Positions 12,407-25,290 of a stretch of DNA of 64,000 nucleotides are shown piece by piece. Below the pieces are notes generated by a model. That model was not told the DNA's origin. It searched no databases and was given only the letters and a program-made list of their open reading frames with translations. A program made the translations under genes and the position numbers. How positions within the stretch are numbered: position 1 is the stretch's first letter; each line of letters begins with the position of its first letter. The stretch comes from Alligator mississippiensis (Eukaryota; Chordata; Crocodylia; Alligatoridae): the NCBI RefSeq assembly GCF_030867095.1, contig NC_081832.1, positions 57,335,444 to 57,399,443 of the forward strand, in the 5' to 3' direction.

Positions 12407-13404
12407 TCACGACCATATTGTACCAAAGGGGTCCTGTTGGTGTCTCCCTTTTGCTGTTTTACATTCTATCATGGAACAGCAGTTTGTTGACAAAAAAGTA
12501 CAAATGACCGAGGACTTTATTCCTTTGACTTCCTGTTTAAATAAATACATTTACTCATAACCACAACTAAAGTGATGCACACCACCTACCTTTCCAGCTA
12601 GTATTAATTGCTACTTGCTATAAATGTTTACGCTTTATTAATTAAATTAATATTCACTCTTCAGCTCCTGCAACTTAATACAATCCTCCCCTGGAAATTG
12701 TCTGACACATGGCATCTTGCACAAGCAAAATAATTACTATTCAAAACTAATTTTATACACCTCAGGAATAATAGTCATCACAGATGCTGATGACTCAGCA
12801 ATGTTCAAAGTGGTGACTGAGCAGGAATTAGAGACTGGGAAATCACTCCAACACTACCTTCACAATATGGTTGCCAGCTTTTAACAAAAGACTCCCAAGA
12901 GTCCACTCTAATACATCACTGTAATTCCTCCAACGAGATTGGAAATGCTCCATCATACCCAGGAGACAGTCTGTTAAATGTGAGTACTCCCAGTAAGTGG
13001 ATGAAACATTACAAAACAAAATACTGAATTGTGATAATCTGATGTTGCTGGAGGGTCTAAAGGGAAACTGCCTGTAACCACTGAGAAGAACTGGAAATGA
13101 CCTTAAATGATAATCATTTCAATTAATATTTATGGACATGTTTAACAGGATTACAGTTGATTGTTTTCTTGTATTCACTTTCCTCATATGTTCAAGGAAG
13201 AAAAGTTTATTAATATGAATAATCATTTAGTTTAAATGTTAATCTCAAATAGCCAAATATTTGTTGAAAAGGAATTCACAATTAAGTAGATGAGTTGTGT
13301 TGGTTAATCAATAAGGAATACAACTAGACATGTTGTTACATGAATTATGATGATAAAAAATGAAAAGAATATTTTGAAGTTGGACTGTTTGCAGTGAATT
13401 GCTC
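12407..13404. other. Intergenic DNA, nothing recognised
   Basis: AT-rich with only short frames; no repeat family identified. Confidence 0.45.
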
Positions 13405-13985
13405 AAAAATGACCTGCAAAGTTAGACCTCTTTGCTGATGAAATCAAGTCCCTGCTCAGTCTTTTCTTCATCAGACTATATAACCCCAAATCTTCTAACT
13501 TTTCCTAATATGTCAAGTTTTCTAGACCTCTGATTCTGTTGCTCTCCTCTAGACTCCTCAGTTTGTCCACATATTTCCTGAAGTGCCCAAATGCAGATTT
13601 GGTAATCCAGGAAGAGGTGTCTCATGATTTACATGTAAGAGTCCTATTAATGCAACCTATTATGCAATTTTTTTTTTTTTGCAACAATATTTCATTGTTG
13701 TCTCTCAGCTTGTGGTTCATTATAATATACAGGATTTTTTTCTGCAGTATTGCATCCTAGCCAGTTGTTCCACATTTCATGTTTGGGCATTTGATTGTTC
13801 CATTCTAAGTGCGGTACCTTGCACATGCATTAGTTACATTATATTCATTTTATATCATACCCTTTTTTAATTTACAAAGGTCATTTAAAATCATAACATT
13901 GTCCTCCAAAGTATCTTTTACTCCAGTCACCCTGGCATCTTCAAATCAATAAATACATTTCAAATAAATTAAATAGAGAAAATCC
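13405..13985 (-). repeat. Ancient L3/CR1-like LINE fragment, antisense
   Basis: Minus-strand phrases of old CR1/L3 elements are visible: 'ctctcctctagactcctcagtttgtccacat', shortened here to its core 'ctctagactcctcagttt' (about 13543-13560), then 'cctgaagtgcccaaatgcag' (about 13578) and 'caccctggcatcttcaaat' (about 13928), which in intact elements encodes the FADDT region in reverse. The fragment is heavily decayed, with a poly-T interruption near 13668. Confidence 0.55.
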
Positions 13986-14383
13986 AAAACCTGCTTACAA
14001 TTTGAGCATGAGAGAGGTTAAATTAGTTGACCAATTCAATTATATTATAATCTTTACTATTTATTTAGCAAATTCCAGTCCAAAGGAGTGGGAAAATATT
14101 TGATATGGAAGTATCATCATTTCTTCAGAGACACATTTTCAAGAAGAGTTTTAAAAGAGGCCTTTTACTTCCCAATAAGAAATGTTCTTAAATGGCAGAT
14201 CATGATATATTTAGGTGGAGTTTTGAGAGTTAGATCTTTCTAATCATAAAGAGCTTGAAGACCAAGAACTATTTTTGTGATTGGGAACTAGAATGGAAGT
14301 TTGAAAAAAGGTTATTTTTCCTAAAAATAAACTTTTCTCCTCAAGCAAGCCAGCATGCTCATGATGCTTCCTGTAGTCAAAAA

Positions 14384-15002
14384 TAGGGCTGTGCAAAGCT
14401 TCAGTTACTGATTCGATTCGGTGGAGATTCGGCCCAATTTGTTGGCCGAATCTCTGAATCCAAATTGAATTAAGAGACCCTTTAATTTTTCCAAATCAAA
14501 TCAATTCAGATATATTCAGAAAGATTAGACAATTTGGACATAGGCACAGCTTTAAATGTTTAAATGCTGAGATGGTGTACACCAGAGGAGCATGGGGAGG
14601 TCCCCAGTGTGCTCGGCAGCAGACCCAGGAGTGGACCAGAAGCACTTCTGGTCCACTTCCAGGTCCACTGTGGAGCACACAGGGGACCACCCCCAGCTCG
14701 GTGACTGGTGTTTCCTGGGTCTGGGGGAGTACCCAGGGTCCCCCCATGGCCAATTGCTGAGCCGGCAGGGTGCAGGTGCCCCCCCCCCCCACATGCTTGG
14801 CAGTGGACCTGGAAGTGGACTGGAAGTCCACATAGAAGCTGTGTCTATGGCCAAATTGCTGATTCTTTGAATCAGCATGGAATCTTCAGATTCAGATTCA
14901 TCCAAATCGAATTGGGGACAGTGATCCAAATCAATGAATTGAATCATCGTCTCCTATTCAGGCTGAATCTGAATCAAATATGGCCTGTTTTGCACTCCTC
15001 GA
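14384..15002. mobile_element. hAT-like non-autonomous element (about 0.62 kb)
   Basis: The left terminus TAGGGCTGTGCAAAGC matches the family end. The right terminus (TTTTGCACTCCTCG) is degraded, and the 8-bp flanks (GTCAAAAA / about AATAAAAA) match only partly. Subterminal 'gattcgattcgg' type repeats surround a GC-rich core (14570-14820) that is shared with the element at 43336 and contains a perfect 12-bp-arm palindrome at 14631-14656. Overlapping frames of about 90-130 codons in the core are artefacts of the GC-rich repeat. Confidence 0.7.
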
Positions 15003-15539
15003 ATAAAAAAACCCCAAAACTTTATCCTATAGTCTTTGTAACATTGTAGCCATGCATATGCCTGTGCAAGTATGCAGCATGAGCTATGGGTCACAAACAG
15101 CACTGTTACTTGAACCAAACATGCCAAATTGCATGGAAAAGTGTGGATGTTAGGCTTAGCCATTGGCAGGGAACCTAAGTCAAAGATGCTGAAACATGAC
15201 TGAACAGCAAGCCAAAGGCTTGTATTCTAAATAGTCTGTATTACAATTGCATCCTAAAATACTAATAACTAAGGTGACCAAATGTATTAATAGTTATTTT
15301 GCTATATTAAATGCATTTTTGCTAATATATTCAAATGATTATAAACACAAAGGAAGCCTAGAGGATGGAAAGAGTGATGCAGCCTTGTCAGGTCACAGGC
15401 CACAATTAGTAATTAACTGACCAAGGGCCAAAAAGCAAGCGATAAAGAAGATGGGAAGTCTTTCCTTCTGCTGTCTCAAAAATACAAATTTCAATTGAGG
15501 TCTTGATTCAAGTTAAGATTACTAGATGAATAACAGACT

Positions 15540-15960
15540 GCGATCAGACCCCTAAAAATAAAAAACTTGTGTTGGATCCCTTGACTCCTTTTGCAGGGCC
15601 ACTAAAGACTTCATCCAGTTCTAGAAGTCCCAGTGAAGCAAAGGAATTTAAATAAAACCAGAAATCACTTATTGGCACGTCAAATCAACCATCTATAAAT
15701 ATTGGGTCTGGGGCAAGCAACAAATTGGACCTTTTCCAAAGCTCAGCAGAAAAAAAAACAACTCAGCAAGAGTCCCCAGATAGCAGAGAGACCTGGCCAG
15801 CAGGCCTATTCTTCCTGAATTCAAGGTTGTGTAAGCATTGTCTTTATTAGTACCAAGAAGTCTTTGCTATTGCATATCCTAATAAAGCTTTCAAGTTGTG
15901 ACTGGAATGGTGTATTGATCAATTAATCTTACTCGTAACCACAAGTCCAGTCAAAAGGTA
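15540..15960 (+). mobile_element. Possible solo LTR fragment
   Basis: TATAAATA at 15694-15701 is followed about 185 bp later by AATAAAG (15881-15887) and a GT-rich stretch 'ttgtgactggaatggtgt'. This is the usual order of TATA box, R region and polyadenylation signal in an LTR. No TG...CA ends, duplication or internal genes were established, so the call is tentative. Confidence 0.3.
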
Positions 15961-17026
15961 ACAATATGCAGGTGAATTTGTCTACCAAATATGGATCTGC
16001 CCGGAGCAGAAGGGAATTTAGATGGGGTAAGGGGAAACTATTTGGTATGTTAAAACAGAGTAGTTTTATAAATAAGGCAGTACATCAAAGGAATAAAAAA
16101 TAATTGATAAAGGTTTGAAAAAAAAAGTCTCATATCACAGAAGAGAGAATTCCTGGTAAGCAGGAGGGAATTCTAACAAATCATTTTTAACAAAATAATG
16201 TTGGGGAATATATATTCCTTCTTAGAATCCAGTTTCAGCTTAATTGAGATGCCTTAACTTATCTTGAAAAGGGTTTCAATATGGATATGTTTTACAAGTC
16301 ATTCATTTTATTAAAACTTTTATTAAAGCTATCAATTTCTTCCTTTTTAATATATTTCTCTTAATTAAATGCTTGAGAGACTTTGACTAGTTTGTGTTAT
16401 ATATTACCCATGAGAGAGCAAAACACATCAACCTATTAAGAAAAGTAGTTAAAGGTGAAGAGCATATAGAGCATGACCACTGGTATTATCTCTCATTAGC
16501 TGGAAAGGAAGACACCTACCAGAAGAGACATAAATAGGTGGGGACACTGGTAAAATGATCCAAGAGAGGCACTGTCTCCATTTTATTTTGACAAGTAATC
16601 CACTGATATACTACGGGTTGTGATAGTATCTTTGTACTTGATCCATAATATATAATCAGCACTACGTTTAATTAGTAAACAGAAATACCAAATAGTATTT
16701 TTTTTGTACTAACTATATATTTGAAAGTCAGTCAGATTACTATGGATTTGGAATCTTTACCCTGGTACTATAAAATAATAGCAAAGGAAATGTGAATTCA
16801 AAGCACTCCATAATTAGATGATAGTATAATAAAGGCAATTGTACTCTAAATTTTTCAAAAATATCAATGAAAGATGCTATGACCTAGGAAGGAAGAAGAG
16901 ATCTCCCATAGGTTGTCAGGCTCCAGGCCTCAGTTGGCTTTACCTGTGATTAAAGCTAGTCCTAGAAAAAAACAGACTTTGGAAGAGACTACTGGAATTT
17001 GACTTCTTTGTGTTGTTTATCACAAT
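15961..17026. other. Intergenic DNA, nothing recognised
   Basis: AT-rich; no coding or repeat signal that I can support. Confidence 0.45.
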
Positions 17027-18149
17027 GGCTAGGGACAGAAGTTACACAAACTGGTTTAAGTAATCAGAAACTGGTTTATACCTGTAACAGAACAGAAGTT
17101 CAGTACACATAAACCAGTTTCAAAATAGCTGAAACTGGTTTAAGATAAACCTAAAACCAAGGTTTAAGATAAACCTTGAAAGAAGTATTGAACATAACTG
17201 ATAACTGATTTGGGCCAAACTGGTTTATGAAATGTCTGTCCCAGACCCCTTTCTGGTTTAAGCTAAACCAGAGTACCCCAGCATCCCAGATGCTTTGCAG
17301 CCCTGGGCTTGGCTAGGTTGGGCTATCTTCTGGAGCACAGCAGGGTTGGCACCACCCCTCTCCTTCCTAGCCAGAGCATTATTACAGCTCCAGCTGGCTG
17401 AGGGACTGCAGTGGCTGCCAGACTTTCCCCTATCCCCACTTTCTGGCTGCTCAAGCAGGAATCCCTCTCCCACAGAAGGGATCCCATCACACCAGCATCT
17501 GACCATGCCCCCCCATGCTAGCTAATGCTGAGAGGTGTCTGTTTTGTGGGTCTCCAGTTTCACTGGAATGAAGGGCTCACAGCTAGTGGCTTGTAAATGC
17601 ACCCTGCAGATAAAAAGAGTTTGAAATTAATGAGAGATGTTTTCTTCTGTAGGACTTGATGAGTTGATAAACTTTTTTTTTCTGACAAGCAACCTGCTAA
17701 CTGCAATCTATCAGTCTTCAAGAGGGGAAACAGAAAGCTTTTAGAAGTTACATAGTTTTCAGACAGTATGAAGAAGTAGCGAGGGAGATTGAAAAGCTCA
17801 CTATCATCAACAGATGCAGAGTCTAGCAAAACTCCCCACCCCTTGAGCAGTGAGATGGGGAAAAGCCTAGGACTGAGGGCAGGATTGGGGTTTACACCTC
17901 TTCCTAATAAAAGCATCCTGCAGGGGTCTGCTTATGCCCCCTCCACCCCAGTTCTGCACTATAAAAGGGAAGGGAGGGCTGCTCTAGTGCCCCCTGGTTT
18001 CTAGCCTGAACCACTGCAGGTGCCTGCCTTTCTGGAATGAAAAGGGAATGTATATCCACCTCCAAATCAGTTCAAACATTTCAGATTAGACTAACCTGGA
18101 AAGATTGAATCAATTCAGGCTCAGGATTTTTGAATGTCTGTCCCTAGCC
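17027..18149. mobile_element. Long MITE (1.12 kb), GGCTAGGGACAGA termini, AAT duplication
   Basis: The left end GGCTAGGGACAGA and the right end (reverse complement of TCTGTCCCTAGCC) are perfect 13-bp inverted repeats. AAT flanks both sides (17024-17026, 18150-18152), a candidate 3-bp target duplication. The subterminal region repeats 'aaactggttta' and its complement several times. The GC-rich interior (17270-18000) has no transposase. The subterminal phrases recur in the small element at 61308-61553. Confidence 0.75.
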
Positions 18150-18152
18150 AAT

Positions 18153-19227
18153 AGGTCTAGTTTCAGAGAATCAGATGTGGAAATTCTTCATATATTAACC
18201 CAGCCTCTTTTTGATAAAGATAAAGTTAGGAATAAAGCAGTATAACCTTTATGGTGTGTGAGGGCAACCTCTGATGTTTATTTTCCAGAGTTTATTTTTC
18301 TCAAAAAAATACTACATCTTCCCTTTCTTATGCTATATCACAAAGGCATATAGGCAACACTCAAAGGACATCTTGGTTTTATTGGCAATGCATACTAAGG
18401 ATAATTTCTTCATCAGATACCTTTCAGCTGTCCTATATCAGCAATAACTTCCAATACTGCCATTGGGAACTTGTCCCAGAACTTCCTTCAGTCATTTGCA
18501 GTGACCTACCTGTTTTTCAAAACTCTTGAGCAGCTGCAGTTTCCATTGAAGCCAATGGAAGCAAAGGGGCTAGCTGCCCTTGAAAAATGAAGGCTTAATT
18601 AGCTTGCTGGGAGTTATCCTATTGAATACTTTCAGCTGTCTAAAGGATTTCAATTTTGCCTCCCAAAACATTTCTCTGATCGGTCTTTCTGATTAAACTA
18701 CCTCTTTTAGTATGTAGTTTTGTGCAAAGCACCAGTAGCTTGTCAGTACTGTCCTGCCATTTCTAGGTCACTGATGGCCCAGTCATTTTGTATTTGGGTG
18801 TCATCTCTCTAATGGACTCAAATCCAATTAACTACATGGGTAGTTTTGCTGGACTAGAGCCAGAATTTAAAGCTTTTCTAATAATACTTTTCTGTGCCTG
18901 TGAGCTTTCTGCTCATAAAGGGGAAAGCCCTAGAGATAGAAATCATTTATTCATCTATAAAGCAGATGCAGCCCTTCTAAGAGCACTGCTAACTGCCTCT
19001 TACTCTGACCTACCAGTACTTTGACCCTGATTTAGACCAGTCACTTCTTGGTGAGAAAGTATAATTTGCTAACTTCTAACTTTTTAGTCTTTTGATTTTT
19101 TTTTTTTTTTAACTGGGAATGTCAAAGCACTGAAAACTTCTGTAAGAATAGGGAAACAGAATAGCACTGCAAACACATAAAATAACATTGTTTAATAAGA
19201 TTGAATCCAACTTCACTCTAGTAATAG
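18153..19227. other. Intergenic DNA, nothing recognised
   Basis: No gene or repeat family identified; a poly-T run lies at about 19096-19110. Confidence 0.4.
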
Positions 19228-19235
19228 AAAAATAT

Positions 19236-20260
19236 TAGGACTGTGCGAAGCGGCTAGTAATCACTTCGGATTCAGATTTGGCCGATTTGGGGGAGAGTGA
19301 TTCGATGCTGCTGAACCTTCAATGCTGCCAAATCTCTGAATCAGCCAGGCCCATCTCCTGCCCACTTTCCCAGCCCCACAATGGCTGCCTTGCCTGCCCC
19401 AGTTCCCAGTATTTTGAAAAAAAAAAAAACACTGGACTCACCAGGTGCTGCCATGTGGGAGGGGGTAATCCCAACTGCCACCCACTGTCCCATGCTGGAT
19501 GTGGGGCTCTGTATGAGCCCACCAACTCCCCCACTGCTTTCTGAGACCCCCCCCATAGCTGCCCTGCCTGCCCCAACTCCAGTCCTTTAAGAAAAACAAA
19601 AACAAAAACAAAGAAAAACCCCAGAGTTACCATTCCTGCTGGGGGGGGGGACAATCCCCACTGCCCTCCACCATGTGGGGGGCCTTTCCATGAGCCCCCA
19701 GATACCCCAATGCCACTGCAGGAGCAGTGAGTCCCAGGGTTTTTCTAGGTTTTTTTTTCCTTAAAGGGGCAGAGGGGGCAGCCATAGGGGAGAGTGGGGG
19801 AGGTCAGGGACCCCCCTGACAAAGCCCCCCATGCAGTGGGGGGCAATGGGGTGGAGTGGGGATACCCCCCCTGCCTGGCAGCACCTGGTGAGTAGGGCTT
19901 TTTTTTTAAAGCACTGGGTGCTGGGGCAGGCAAGGAAGCTGGGGGGGGGGGGCTGGGGGAGTAGGCAGAGGATGGGTGCTGGCAGAGAACCCCACATGGT
20001 CCTCTCCCTCCTCCTCCAGTCCCCCCTCCCCTGCCCCTACTTAGCAACTCCTAGTCTGGCTGCAGCTCCCTACTGCAACCACCACAGACTGTCTGAATCA
20101 TTGAAACTCTCTGAATCTTTTCTGAAGACTCAGAGAGCTTTGAATCAATTCAGACCTTTTAATTAGTCCCCTTACTCAATTCCGATTTGGAGATTTAGCC
20201 ACCGAATCAGGCTGAATCTCCTACAAATCAAATCATCACCTGACTCTTTGCACAGCCCTA
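19236..20260. mobile_element. hAT-like element (1025 bp) with 8-bp duplication and inverted modules
   Basis: The left end TAGGACTGTGCGAAG and the right end (reverse complement TAGGGCTGTGCAAAG) are terminal inverted repeats. AAAAATAT flanks both sides exactly (19228-19235, 20261-20268), an 8-bp target duplication. Subterminal 'gattcagatttgg' motifs enclose a GC-rich core built of modules of roughly 150-190 bp ('ctttaagaaaaa', 'ctcaccaggtgctgcc', 'atcccca..gcc'). The modules read forward in the left half and reversed in the right half, making a large fold-back. No transposase is encoded. Confidence 0.85.
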
Positions 20261-20268
20261 AAAAATAT

Positions 20269-23200
20269 GTCTTGATTCACCCAGAAAATTCCAAAGGCTA
20301 GAATCTCTGATCTCCTAAGGCCATTTTGTGCTACACACCTGTGTAAAGGTAGCCTTAATAGCCCTCTGCACAAGATAATTCTGAGCAGGTGGATATCTGG
20401 AGGAGGCAATTGCTGAACCAGCTACCTCCCACACCTGTAGTATGAGGAAGGAAAGGGAACAGCATCAGCTTTATAGGGGTGGGACTTGCATTGAGGAGGA
20501 AGGTGGGAGGGAAGACTAGTTCATATGATTTTCTGTTGTTATATTTTTCTTGAGAGTGAGCTGGTAGAAATCTTTTCAATACATCTGCATGTGTGGAAAC
20601 AAGCTGTTTCACACTAGACAAGATTTTTTTCTTTTTGTTTTAACTGAAGAGGTTAAAATATGTGATATTTTTTGGTTTATTTCATGAATAAAACTGAAGT
20701 CAAAGGCTATCCTTCTTTTCCAAAGTAATTGCCTAACACCTTCCTGAATGTTTGCTACATAGATAAACAGTTTGCTAATTTGTCATGGTAAACACTGGAA
20801 TATTTCTTATTACAGCTCAGTTTTTAAATAAACCCACATCTTTTCATATTTCCCAACAGTAGGTGACTGCTTCCTTCTAATAGGAAATGTTACAATTGTA
20901 TTAACTTTGTTGGGAATGATCTTAAAACAATAGTTGCATTTTTTTTTTACCTTTAATATACAAAACATACATAGACACGATGGGTTTCTTTTTTACTTCC
21001 CTTCTCCTTCTATCATCTCACCTATACTAGCTAAAAGGAAGAAGTTAGAACAGGAGGTCTTACTTAAACCGTGCGCCACTGGAGGGTAATATTCTCTTTC
21101 TGTCTACCCTGACTTTTGGGTGAGGCAGCTTTGTATTAACAGGAAAAGCAAAAGGACTTAAACACAGAGTAGAATTGGGACTTATTTCTTTATTATGCAC
21201 AGCTGCTGTAGAAAGCAAATAACATTATACTGAAATTGAAATGCAATGACGATTGCATATTATTTAACCTATTTTCAAGCCTCTTTTTTCCAAAGTATAC
21301 TTGGGTTTTAATAGGATCATCTTCCTTTCTCAGGGTAGCAGAGTTAATACATGGATATCCAATGTGCCTTTTACAATCATTCTGACATTATAAAAGGGAC
21401 ATTCTTTCTGAAATGCATTCAATTTGATTTATTAAGAATATGAGATATGAAGTGACTGTCTTTTTCTGGCAAAATAACTGCTGCACTGATACAGAGGCAC
21501 AAGTCTCATAGCAATGAAATAAAAATCACTTCTTTTCAGCCAGTGTAATCTGTATGTGCCTCTTGAGTAAAGATTGATGAATAGGAAGAAAAAATATTTC
21601 TGAACATTTTGAGGATTACTAACTAAAGTTTTGTATCCACTACATCTGAACACTTAGTGGCTCTTCATGAGCCCTTGTGCAACTTTTATTTTGTCTGATT
21701 AAAAGCAAATTTTGGCCCTGTAGTTTGGATTTACTTGATGGAAAAACTGAAATTAATTTCAGTAGGAAGTACAAATAGTTTACAAAGGTTAAGCTACCAA
21801 TCACGTAATAGAAACAATACAATGTGAGCTAGATCACCATGGCACAAGGATTGAATTCCTGAATAGTCAAAATGCATATTTTATGAACTCTCTAAAGGCC
21901 GACATGTATTTGTTAACAGCATGGAATAACTTTCAACAGTGAACAAATTGATAAGAGAAAAATATGTTTATGGACAATTCATAAACAGGACCTGTAGCTA
22001 AATAATTCATTCATTCAGAATTGTAAAGTTTTGTAACATCACTGTAGAAAATATCTCTGACCAATTTAAAAGTTAAATCCATAGTTTTTTTTCTTTTAAG
22101 ATCAAGAAAAGATCTTTAATAACAATATAAATTAAAGGGAAATAAATGATTTTGTTTACCAAGTTAGTAGTATACTTAAGCGTTACTAAGCCAATAATTG
22201 TAAAGAATACTTAGTGTGTAACACATACAGCATCTCAAGTTAATTGCAGGGCTTAGAGAAATAGAATATTAAACAGTACAGTTCTGGATGCAGAATAGAT
22301 TATATACAAGTAGAGTGTTGCTACTATATAAATAAAACTGTCTGTCTATCTATATCCATACAACTATATAGTAATACTCTATCATGCACCAACAGCTTTA
22401 GCATTTGTACTGGATACTGAAACAGAGAGTACTTTGGTAAAATCATTGGATTCATATTATTTACTCTGACGGTTATAAAAAGATTTAGTTGCATGTTATC
22501 TTGTATGATATAATTAAGGGGTTAGTCCAGGATTCTTTATAAAAAATATTAATATGGTCTTCCCTGGGGACAGTACAAGATGTGCATTTTAGTACAAGTA
22601 TGTACATTTCATAAGCTCTGGTCATAGGGAACTCCATCAATTCTGGGAGTGTTGACTCCTGGTAGGGTCAAGTCAGACAGGTTAGAGGGTAAAAAATTAA
22701 AAGCAGTTCAATCAAGGGGTTCAAAGAGAAACTGGTAAAAAAAAAAAAAAAAAAAAAAAAAAAGTAGTGTTTAAAAAAAACACAACAAACTGTCCAGGGA
22801 GAAATAGTAACCCTGTAATTTCTGGAAACTGAAACAGTAAGAGATGTTTTACTACTGTGAAATCCTTTACTACAGTAGTTGTTGTTGGAGTGGAAATACA
22901 TGGGACACATCTTAGGAATGAAGCTAGGGCATTTGTTTCAAAATGCCTCAAGTCTGTAGGTGTGGCAGAAGGCCACCTCTGTTTCTCCCCAAAAACTCTG
23001 CCCTGTGACAATTTGGTTATTATGGGCTCTGCAGAGGTACACACCTTACCCTATCTCTTAGGTAACCTGAGCTGGATATATTCCTGAGGAAGGGGGGAAA
23101 CCAGCTCCCTCTGCCTATGTGACTGGCATCACATACCTGGGTAAGGGACTTGGGCTCCCTGGTGCCAGTCTGCCCAGCAACTAGCTTTAATGTTAAAGCT

Positions 23201-24404
23201 TATCCTACATTTTAGCTTACTTATACTTATCTATAGGGAATAGAGAGGGAGAGAAAAAGTCAGAAATGGATGGGGAAGGGAAGGGAATGTATTTTAAAAT
23301 AAAAGAAGAACTGGATTTTGCTACAAGGCCATTATATTTTAAACTAAAAGCAGCAATGAACCTAATGATGAATATATTAACAGCCTTTAGGTGTATAATC
23401 TCCAAAACATGTGCAGGTTTATAAACAAGATCAAGAGGAGGACAGTAACAGATTTTTTTTTAAAATGCCCAATGTTTCAAATTAAAAGCACATTTTAATT
23501 TTCCCTGTCATACACCTCTGAGTAGTTGGACCTGCCATCAGGGGCTTGTTTCATAAGCAGTAAACTTGGATTCTGGATTCCTAAATGGCTGGTATAAGGA
23601 ATGAAAACTATTTTAAGTACACAGATACGATGTGCTTTTTGTTTTGTTTTAAGGTAAATTTGAGAACCTTACTCCATAGGTAAGGAGCATCAGAGAATCC
23701 TTGTGTTGATTAATGCAACATGTGTTTTGATCTGTAGAGGCAAAATAATGGGATTTCATAGTGGCATGTTGAGAGAGAGAGCCATACTTTAATTTATGCT
23801 AATACAAGGGGCCAGTATATGGGTTAAGAGATCTCTTCACCTCATGGAAAGATCATTTGTATGTGGTAGCAGAAGTTACAAAGGATAGCAGTGTAAAATG
23901 AGAGGACTGTGACATCTTACTGGGACCAAAGCTCATCTTACACTGAGTGCAGTAACGTCAAAAGGATAACTGGGGACAGCTGAAATATACAGATGAACAT
24001 AGAGGAAAGAAGAGGGAAGGGTCCAAGAGAATAGAAAAAGAGTACAAAGAAAAGTGGAATGGCATTTAGTACTGGCTTCCTCCATGTCTGGGAAGCCAGT
24101 CCAATCTGTTGTAACTATATTTGGGCTTTTAGAATCAGACACAAAATAGAGATCTCTTGAAATAAAGGTAAAGGAAATGAGAAATTTCTGAATACCATGT
24201 GGTACCTAAAGTGAAAAGAAACAAAGAAACTATCCTGAGTAAAAGAATGGAGTAGTTTTGAGGACTACTCCAAAGCAAAATCTATCTTAGAATTGTGGAA
24301 ACAAATCTCAGCAACTTGTAACTCCATATTTTCAAGCAATTGGTGCCAGCAAAAAAAGACATAACTTTAATAATGACAATAGGTAAACCAAAATTACTTA
24401 GTGA
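20269..24404. other. AT-rich intergenic DNA
   Basis: About 4.1 kb with no supportable gene. It holds a 27-bp poly-A run (22737-22763) and short simple repeats. Frames up to about 107 codons are broken by low-complexity sequence and have no recognisable domain. Confidence 0.45.
22737..22763. repeat. Poly-A tract (27 bp)
   Basis: An uninterrupted run of A residues, followed by 'gtagtg' and a second A8 run. No adjacent retrogene or SINE body was recognised. Confidence 0.95.
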
Positions 24405-24540
24405 GTGCATTCACATGCATATTTTACAGTGGAGTAGACTAATTAGCTCTGCAGTAAAATGTAACTGTCTATACATGTGTTGGTATTAGGGTGCAGTAAA
24501 TTAATTAATGCTGCCAAAAGATAGTACTGTCCCCAACCAA
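24405..24540. repeat. MITE fragment related to 31991-32189
   Basis: 'gcattcacatgcat', 'ttacagtggagtagactaat' and 'ctgcagtaaaatgtaactg' parallel the left half of the MITE at 31991 ('gggcacatctacatgagtcg', 'ttctgcagtaaagtct'). The terminal repeat is degraded, so the boundaries are approximate. Confidence 0.4.
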
Positions 24541-24593
24541 TCTATAATGCTCATTTAAGATATGAAATATACCAGAGATATGTTTTTAAATAG

Positions 24594-24945
24594 AGGACTT
24601 CGAGGGTCCTGAGTCTCCACAAGAGAAGAAAGAGGGGATCTGGTGGCTGTCTATAAACTCACCAGGGGACCAGTGGAAAATAAGTGAGGCTCTGTTCCCC
24701 CAGACACCACCTGAGATAACAAGGAATAACGTCCACAAATTGATTGAGAGTAGGTTCAGGCTTGATATCAGGAGGCATTACTTTATGGTTAGGGCTCTCC
24801 CCTACCTTGGGGGTCTTCAAGAGGAGGTTGGACAGATATCTGGCTAGGGGATTATGATTGCAGTACTCGTTCCTGCCCAGGGCAGGGGGTTGGACTTGAT
24901 GATCTGTTCAAGTCCCTTCAGACCCTAGAAACTATGAAGAACAGA
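24594..24945 (+). repeat. CR1 LINE 3' fragment
   Basis: It contains the CR1 ORF2 C-terminal and 3'-UTR phrases 'aggggatctggtggctgtct', 'aggaggcattacttt', and the terminal 'gggggttggacttgatgatc' through 'cccttcagaccctagaaact'. The 5' side is truncated, as is usual for CR1. No open frame remains. Confidence 0.8.
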
Positions 24946-25290
24946 AAATGAAACCACTGAGAAGTGTATGGCTGACATAATGCTTAAAATTTCTGATCTT
25001 GCAATTTTGAGGAGGCTTGTTTCTTGACTAGAAACCAGACTTTAATTGGAGTCTAGAGCCAGCAACACAAAAAGACTAACCCTTTAACAAACCATTGATG
25101 AAACAATTAGCCAAGCAAAGCAAGTAAGTGCCAGGAACCAAGAAAGCAGGCAAGCTAAGTTGTCCAGAAATGGTCCTGGTTACATGAGTGAGAATGACTA
25201 TTAATGGCCAACATGCCCCCAGGGGACCTCAGTTGCCTCTGCATAGTGTAGCTTCCCACTTATAAGTAGCAGCCCTTTCAATGCCCTGCA

